The notes under the pieces: model-generated
Told to the model about the DNA's origin: nothing
Databases searched by the model: none
Seen by the model: the letters and a program-made list of their open reading frames with translations, nothing else
Source of the DNA: Daucus carota subsp. sativus
Lineage: Eukaryota; Streptophyta; Magnoliopsida; Apiales; Apiaceae
Assembly (NCBI RefSeq): GCF_001625215.2
Contig: NC_030384.2
Span: 39,590,390 to 39,654,389 of the forward strand
Direction of reading: 5' to 3'
DNA length: 64,000 bases
Made by a program: the position numbers and the translations under genes
In this document: positions 58,036-64,000 of the stretch, piece after piece
Layout: every line of letters starts with the position of its first letter
How positions within the stretch are numbered: position 1 is the stretch's first letter

Positions 58036-59436
58036 TTATTTTCCCATGGATTTATGGTTCTGTAGATAACCAATTAGGTTCTCTACATAATAATTTTGCC
58101 TATCCATGTCGCCTATTATACCTTTCATTTCTTTCACTTTGTCTCGGTATATTTTCCCTTCTGCATCCACCAATACCAACTTGATTGTCTCTGCAACTGA
58201 GTCCCTTGTAAACCTACCGTCTGTTTCGTTCCTTGGAATCAATAAGCCCAACTTCTTCTCCTCTACTTGCTTAGCAATAAGACCTTGATCACCCAGAAAC
58301 GGCAACAATACAAGCGCTTTTCCAAACTGCACCGCCTCTACCACTGAGCTCCAACCAGAATGAAACAACAACCCACCCACTGAATCATGACTCAATATCT
58401 TGACCTGAGGCACCCAAGTGGGGTAAACCATCCCACGCCCTCTCGTTCGTTCCTCAAACCCTTCTGGCAACTCAATTCGCTCCGGATCAGTCAAGCCTCT
58501 TTGTTTTCTTAGTGCCCACAAGAAAGGCAACCCGGACAACTCTAAACCAAGGGCTAACTCAGTCACCTGAACTTGATTCAGCTTCGTCTCTGCTCCAAAT
58601 GCTACATATATTACTGATCCACGTGCTTGTTTGTTGAGCCAATCCTTTATCTCATCCCAGTATTCATCCTCATGATCATCATCAATAGCAGGTAACAACC
58701 CAGCTGGGATCACCGGTTTTTTATAAATCTCCTCAACTAATTTTAACCACTCTGGCTCAAACTCGGTGCTGCTTCTGATCACTACTATATCACAATTCTG
58801 AATAGTATTCCCAATACGAAAAAGATCAGACACATTTTCCGTCTCATCAGCTTCAAAATTAGGCTCTAGGACAAGAATCTGGTACAGCGACATTGCAACA
58901 CTTGTCTGGAACGGAACCCACTTAGGCTTTACAGTGAAATCTTCTGGAATCACGCGATAATCATCCCCAGTGATCATCTGAGATGGAGGGCCAAAAAATC
59001 CCAAGATGGAAGCAGGGAAGATGCTGTAAAACGCGCATGGAACACCAAGCCTTGAAGCTACAGGGCCAAGCCAGTAAGATGCGAAATCACACAGTATCCA
59101 GTCTACTGAATTGGATTCTAGGAAACAAGTAACAGGGTCCTGAAGCTGATCATACGCGATTTTTAAATGCTTGACTTTGTTGAATGGAACGTCACAGGTT
59201 GCCTCTGCATTTTCTGGGAGGTTTGGAGTGCAAGGCAGTGGAATCTTGACAAGATTTATGAGAGGAGCTATATCATGGGGAAGTTTCGGGAGGCGATGGA
59301 TGTTTCTTGGAGTGGAAATGAAAGAGATTTTGTGACCCTTTTCAGCAATGAGCTTGGCTAGCTTCAGGTAGGGAAGTAAGTGACCGAAAGCCAACCAAGG
59401 AAACATTACTATGTGCAATTTTTCCCCGGAAGCCAT
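58036..59436 (-). CDS. UGT91: UGT91-type UDP-glycosyltransferase, complete, single exon
   Basis: Cytosolic family-1 glycosyltransferase, 466 residues, no intron. The N-terminus MVMFPWLAFGHLLPYLKLA-like stretch carries the catalytic His (H19 in AFGHLLP), with the likely partner Asp at D117 (WILCDFASYW). The 44-residue PSPG sugar-donor box spans 341-384, from WVPQVKILSHDSVGGL through FHSGWSSVVEAVQFG to LLPFLGDQ; its last residue is Gln and the HSGWSS form is usual in UGT91. Members of this branch often add a second sugar to an existing glycoside of flavonoids or terpenoids, using UDP-glucose, UDP-rhamnose or others; donor and acceptor cannot be decided here. Degenerate relatives lie at 46748-47295 and 51655-51782, pointing to a former local family. 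Confidence 0.93.
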   Translation of the reverse strand: MASGEKLHIVMFPWLAFGHLLPYLKLAKLIAEKGHKISFISTPRNIHRLPKLPHDIAPLINLVKIPLPCTPNLPENAEATCDVPFNKVKHLKIAYDQLQDPVTCFLESNSVDWILCDFASYWLGPVASRLGVPCAFYSIFPASILGFFGPPSQMITGDDYRVIPEDFTVKPKWVPFQTSVAMSLYQILVLEPNFEADETENVSDLFRIGNTIQNCDIVVIRSSTEFEPEWLKLVEEIYKKPVIPAGLLPAIDDDHEDEYWDEIKDWLNKQARGSVIYVAFGAETKLNQVQVTELALGLELSGLPFLWALRKQRGLTDPERIELPEGFEERTRGRGMVYPTWVPQVKILSHDSVGGLLFHSGWSSVVEAVQFGKALVLLPFLGDQGLIAKQVEEKKLGLLIPRNETDGRFTRDSVAETIKLVLVDAEGKIYRDKVKEMKGIIGDMDRQNYYVENLIGYLQNHKSMGK

Positions 59437-60160
59437 GCCTAAATGCAGGGATCTAAAAATGCTTATTGCAAGCTTTGGACAAACAACAAGTACCGGACCC
59501 GGTTTTGTATTTTAATGCTCAGAATTTCGGATTTACAAATCGATGACTAGACATTATTTTTATGTTCCAAAAAATGGTGAAGAGCCATTTTTCTAAGAAA
59601 AACTATTTTTTTCCGTAAAAAAAACCGACCTTTAATCACCTTTGACATATATTAAAACAATATATGACACCACGCTATTACAATTTTGAATTATAACTAT
59701 GAAAGTTAAAAAATGGATAAAATTTGATCACAAATTTATACTTCACTAAAAGAGAATAAACTACCAGTTCATTGACGTCAATATGCTTGCTAAGCCTGTA
59801 GCACTTGATTGCTCACTTTTTTCTTTAGTTAGCGAATTTGTTACTTTTCCTTTGTGGGCTCGAATGTTTTGCAATTGTGCCATTCTTATCATCTTTACTA
59901 TATATAATGGTACATAAAGTTAAGCGGTAGGGTGACACAGTTGGATCTGCTCGAACTCGATAAGTTAATGATTTATGAATGAATTATGAATTTAGTGATA
60001 TGATCAGGTTCAGCCTACAAAAGTTTGAATCTTGACAAGGCTGTTTCAAGGATAATACTACTTCGCTTGATTCATGGTCATGACTCTAATCTTGTGTGTT
60101 CTTAGGGAAAATGAATCTGCAGTAATAGTGTAAAGCATTACAGTTTCTTAGATGATCCAC
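59437..60160. other. upstream region of the UGT gene
   Basis: Presumed promoter and anonymous AT-rich DNA. No gene recognised. Confidence 0.4.
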
Positions 60161-60161
60161 C

Positions 60162-60397
60162 GGGTGGCAATATTAGACACGACCCGAACCAGACCCAGCC
60201 CGCAATCCGATTTACTGAGACAACACTCGAAAGTGACCCGAAAATCACCCGATTGACCCGAAATGGACTCGAAATTAGAATTTCATTTATAGTAACTTCA
60301 ATTTTCAGTTTTATTCAATTTTAAGTGATTTTAGCTTGACCCGAAATCGACCCGATTGCTGACACGAACACGACCTGTTACCCGAAATTGCCACCCC
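60162..60397. mobile_element. short TIR element with GACCCGAA words
   Basis: Ends GGGTGGCAAT and ATTGCCACCC form a perfect 10-bp inverted repeat. The body is full of GACCCGAA/GACCCGA words near both ends, a pattern like the hAT-like elements at 11316-11717 and 35018-36061. A clear target duplication was not found. Confidence 0.6.
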
Positions 60398-61071
60398 GTG
60401 CACCTCTGATCTTCTGATGTTAATTTAGCTAATGATATATGATTTAATAATCGATTCGGGTTCAAGGCTGATGAAAATATTAAAGAGTATAGCTATTTCC
60501 GGTGGCCTAAATCGAATCAAGTGAATAAATGTTGATGTGAAATTAAAAACTTATTTTATGATAATTATAAGGTCAGGTACTTATTAAATTTTATAACACA
60601 CCAAAATATAAAGGAAAACTTGCAGGGGTTATGATTTTCATGTTTCTTTGGAGTTTCTTATGATCACAGAGAATGAGAGAGTCCTGCTTCTGGGAGTTTG
60701 CCAGAGACCAGTACTTGCGATGCATTCAAGTTCTCCTTCCTGTTAGCCACTCAATCTATTTTTAGAGACTATGTACAGAACTCGGATTCTTGATGCCTTG
60801 TTGGTATATGTCTTTTTTTTAGTTATTTAACAAATCAGTTAGCCTAGTAATATTCCGCAGATTTTAGTACTTGATCCAAGTCGCAAGTCTTGTTGGTAAA
60901 TACAATTACATTTGGTTGCTACGAGATCAGTCCAGAGAGGATGAGATGTACGCAAACCTTATCTCTACTCTTGCAAGTACATATTTTTCTGTAATGACAT
61001 CTGGCTATAAATTATAGTTTATGTAAACAATATTATGGTGGCATGATCCTTTATATAATAGTAGTGAAGTA
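60398..61071. other. intergenic DNA
   Basis: AT-rich, no gene or clear repeat recognised. Confidence 0.35.
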
Positions 61072-61373
61072 CTCCCTCCGTCCCGAAAAGATTGAGCTGC
61101 TTTGACTTTCACGGAGATTAAGAAAAAGGTAGTAAAAAGGTTGAAAAGTTGGTAAAGTGGTGGGACCCATCAAAATTTTAATAATAGATTTGAGATAGTG
61201 GAGGAAAGTAGTGGGTGTAATAGTGTTTATATTATTATAGAATAGAGATAGTGGAAGAAAGTAGTGGGTGTAATAGTGAAAAGTAGTGTTCAAAAATAGT
61301 AAGTTTAATAGGTTCATTCTTTTTGGGACGTCCCAAAAAGGAATAAGTGTCAATTAAAATGGGACGGAGGGAG
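61072..61373. mobile_element. Stowaway-type MITE of the CACCCACTA family, intact, 302 bp
   Basis: Ends CTCCCTCCGTCCCGAAAAG and AAAATGGGACGGAGGGAG with TA on both sides. Interior TTTGAGATAGTGGAGGAAAG and TAGTGGGTGTAATAGTG is shared with remnants near 6780-6860, 9470-9775 and 24050-24268. GATAGTGGA-GAAAGTAGTGG occurs twice inside this copy. Confidence 0.85.
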
Positions 61374-61680
61374 TAATTGTTGTTTGCGACAATCAATAGT
61401 AATCATGAGTTTCTTCCACGCTTTCATTGGTTTTACATTAAAATATCAGTAGTTAAATTTGTTTGTTTCTATAATGCTGAAGATATATCTTTCAAAGGAG
61501 ATTATATATAATTTTGTTACATTATAGAAGGAAGATGAAATTGCGCGTCACGCCAACTAAATCTTGCTAAATTATTTGAGCTAGAGTGAAGTAGATATTT
61601 ATGTCTCAGTGGATCTTCCTAAACTCGCTTTCCTGGATACACAGCTGAGACAAAGTAGACCTTACATAGATTGTGTAAAT
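61374..61680. other. 3' flank of the DXS gene
   Basis: Presumed 3' UTR of the minus-strand DXS gene. Nothing else recognised. Confidence 0.4.
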
Positions 61681-64000
61681 TTATTGAAATATGAAAGCCT
61701 CTTTGGGCTTTCCCAGCAAGGACAAGACAGTTCCACAGATATGCCTGGCAGATAGACCAGCTTCTTCCATTTGATCCTTAGGTGATCCATGGTCAATATA
61801 TCTATCGGGAAGGACCATTGATCTCAGCTGCAAGTAATTACCATGTATTATTATCAGTATATGAAAAGGTTAGATAAAAAATGATGTAGAAAACTTGAAC
61901 TCAGAAACTATGCTACCTTAAGGGGTCCATCCAGAATACCATTCAGGCTAAGAAAATGTGATACATGAGAACCAAAACCCCCAATTGAACCTTCTTCTGC
62001 TGTAATTAGATATTCATGCTCACGGGCCAAACTCCTGATTAGTTCCCCATCCAATGGCTTGCAGAACCTTGCATCAGCCACTGTTATAGATATGTCTTGC
62101 TCTTTCAGCAATTTTGCAGCTTCTAAACAATTTTGGACAATGGAACCATACCCCAAGATCGCGATTCTAGTTCCTTCCATCAATATTCTTCCTTTTCCGA
62201 TCTGCATAGGCATCAAACGAAATTCAAGAAACATTCTTTATGAACAATTTAATTAATATACAACAAGATGAATGAATGCTTTGGCTTTGCCATAGCACAA
62301 TATTAGAATACTGCTAATTCTAACCTCAACAGGTATTCCTTTGCCATTAGGAGGAAGAGCTGCTCCAATTCCGTTACCCCTAGGAAACCTGAAGCAACTT
62401 GGTCTATCATCAATGGCTGCTGCTGTTGCAACCATGTGGATCAGCTCTGATTCATCAGATGGAGCCATTACAACCATATTAGGCAAACAAGCCATGTACG
62501 CGATGTCAAATGCTCCACAATGCGTAGGTCCATCTGCTCCCACTAAACCTGCTCGGTCCATTGCAAAGCGAACTGGCAACTTCTGAAGATCCACATCATG
62601 CACCACCTTTCACATTTATGTAATATATCAGTATGAAAGTCTTTAAAAAAAGTTTTGATGGCTACTAAATTTTGTCAAACAACAATAATATATATTTACC
62701 TGATCATAGCCTCGTTGCAGGAACGACGAATAGATTGCACAAAATGGCTTGAGACCCTCTGTAGCTAAACCTGCTGCAAATGTGACAGCATGCTGCTCTG
62801 CAATACCCACATCAAAACAACGATCTGGGAACCTTTTCTGAAAATAGTTCAGCCCAGTTCCACCACCCATTGCTGCGTGGATTGCCACAATCTTATCATC
62901 TACTTCAGCTTCTTTTATCAGTGCTTCAGCAAAGTACTGAGTATATGAAAGGGTAGAGGATTTGGGCTTAGATTGCTTCCCTGTGGCTGGGTCGAACTGT
63001 ACAACCCCTACATCAAAAAAAATCAAGAGTTAGATATGAAAACTGCAATTCAATCATTTTAAGTTAGATTAGAATTGGGCAAGTGTGTATTACCATGCAT
63101 CTTATCAGCTGCACCCTCAGCAGGAGGATAACCTTTACCCTTCTCTGTTACAATATGTATTAGAACTGGCCCTGGTGCAGGCATTGATTTCACTTTTTCA
63201 AAAATAGTTACTAGATCATCGAGATTGTGGCCATCAACAGGACCAATGTAATACAAACCAAGTTCCTCGAAGAGAGTAGACCCGGGAGCACTAAGCATAC
63301 CCCTGGCATACTCATCTACTTTTGCTGCAACTTCATGTGCTTGTGGTCCAATTTGCTTAGTTATGCCCTACAGGTTTAAATATTAGTGTCAAGTCTTTTT
63401 AGACACAGAATTAAAACGTGCACGGAAACTAGTTGAGGCATATGTGCAAGAAAATGATCTCCGGCTTACTTTGGCAGCTTCTCTGAGTTTACGGAATTTA
63501 GTGCTTGCTTGAAGCTTGCTTAAGGCACTACTGAGGGCTCCAACAGGAGTCGCAGGACCATCAAGAGTGGCTGTGGGTAAGGATACTTGCTTGTTGTCAT
63601 TTAGTACAACAATGAGGTTAGAATCAAGGAAACCTGCATTGTTCATGGCTTCGTAGGCTTGTCCTGCAGTCATGGCTCCATCTCCTATGACTGCAATAAC
63701 ATTGTTGTTCTTCCCTAAAAGATCTCGGCCTACTGACATACCTGTAAATGTCGCCATGTCCAAAGCTTAGCTTTCTGTATACTATCCTTTTTTCCTATCT
63801 AAAGCTCTCTACTATGTGTATATCAGAAGAAGCAAGAGCAGAAAAGTGTACCTAGACCCGCAGAAATGCTTGTAGAACTATGCCCTGCACCAAAAGCATC
63901 ATAAACACTTTCGTCCCGTTTAGGGAATCCTGCTAGCCCTGAAGTCTTTCTAATGGTGGACATTTTAGACCTCCTCCCCGTCAAAATTTTATGTGGGTAC
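61681..64000 (-). CDS. DXS: 1-deoxy-D-xylulose-5-phosphate synthase, clade II, C-terminal four fifths
   Basis: Plastid thiamine-diphosphate enzyme joining pyruvate and glyceraldehyde 3-phosphate, the entry step of the MEP isoprenoid pathway. In-window exons on the minus strand: 64000-63852 (cut by the edge), 63741-63470, 63367-63094, 63007-62700, 62606-62325, 62201-61917 and 61827-61681 (TAA), all in frame, 571 residues; full DXS is about 710-720. The ThDP-binding motif runs from [18 protein letters not shown] to VVLNDNKQ. The transketolase middle domain ([20 protein letters not shown]) and [15 protein letters not shown] are intact. Wording such as [20 protein letters not shown] and [17 protein letters not shown] matches clade II (DXS2, often tied to specialised terpenoids) rather than housekeeping DXS1. 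The transit peptide and first exon(s) lie beyond 64000. Confidence 0.94.

Noticed and set aside
58036-64000. A terpenoid biosynthetic gene cluster (UGT91 plus DXS)
   Set aside because: Only two genes with no terpene synthase, P450 or acyltransferase in the window; kept only as a testable co-expression idea.

Overview
The window is nuclear DNA of a flowering plant, most likely a eudicot; an asterid such as an Apiales species is a guess from the overall feel of the proteins and repeats. The signs are AT-rich intergenic DNA, GT-AG introns, single-copy plant genes, a nuclear tRNA-Ala gene, and many plant DNA transposons (Stowaway and PIF/Harbinger MITEs, hAT-like elements, a MULE, two Helitrons). 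No bacterial or organellar features were seen.

Layout. 0-1 kb: the first two coding exons of a PASTICCINO2-type 3-hydroxyacyl-CoA dehydratase (minus strand), the rest lying off the left edge. 1.4-12.2 kb: a repeat island with a Helitron, a MULE with perfect target-site duplications and a transposase-derived ORF, and a series of MITEs. 12.4-16.8 kb: a complete 10-exon O-fucosyltransferase-family gene (plus). 17.6-21.2 kb: a 920-residue coiled-coil protein (minus), tail to tail with it. 21.3-25.3 kb: AT-rich repeats. 25.3-27.8 kb: a promoter with ACGT elements and a two-exon gene for a small acidic plant protein. 29.2-33.0 kb: a five-exon nicotinamidase (minus) whose last exon lies beyond two MITEs. 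33.0-37.1 kb: a nested hAT-like element and a Harbinger-like element. 37.3-42.5 kb: a complete 10-exon NAT12-type nucleobase-ascorbate transporter (plus). 43-46 kb: probable LTR-element fossil. 46.66 kb: tRNA-Ala(CGC), directly followed by a degenerate UGT91-like relic. 48.3-51.3 kb: an RBK-type receptor-like cytoplasmic kinase (minus). 53.3-57.1 kb: three TIR elements joined at (TA)n tracts, then a second Helitron. 58.0-59.4 kb: an intact single-exon UGT91-type glycosyltransferase (minus). 61.7-64.0 kb: the C-terminal four fifths of a clade-II 1-deoxy-D-xylulose-5-phosphate synthase (minus), continuing off the right edge.

The genes belong to unrelated pathways: very-long-chain fatty-acid elongation, cell-wall or protein glycosylation, NAD salvage, membrane transport, ROP-linked signalling, specialised-metabolite glycosylation and plastid isoprenoid precursor supply. 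I see no operon-like or clustered pathway. The less usual material is in the mobile DNA: a MULE ORF that keeps its DNA-binding and zinc-finger parts but lacks the catalytic DDE region, TIR elements stacked head to tail through (TA)n joints, and scattered relics of a former UGT91 tandem family. All exon boundaries were read by eye from splice consensus and reading-frame continuity.
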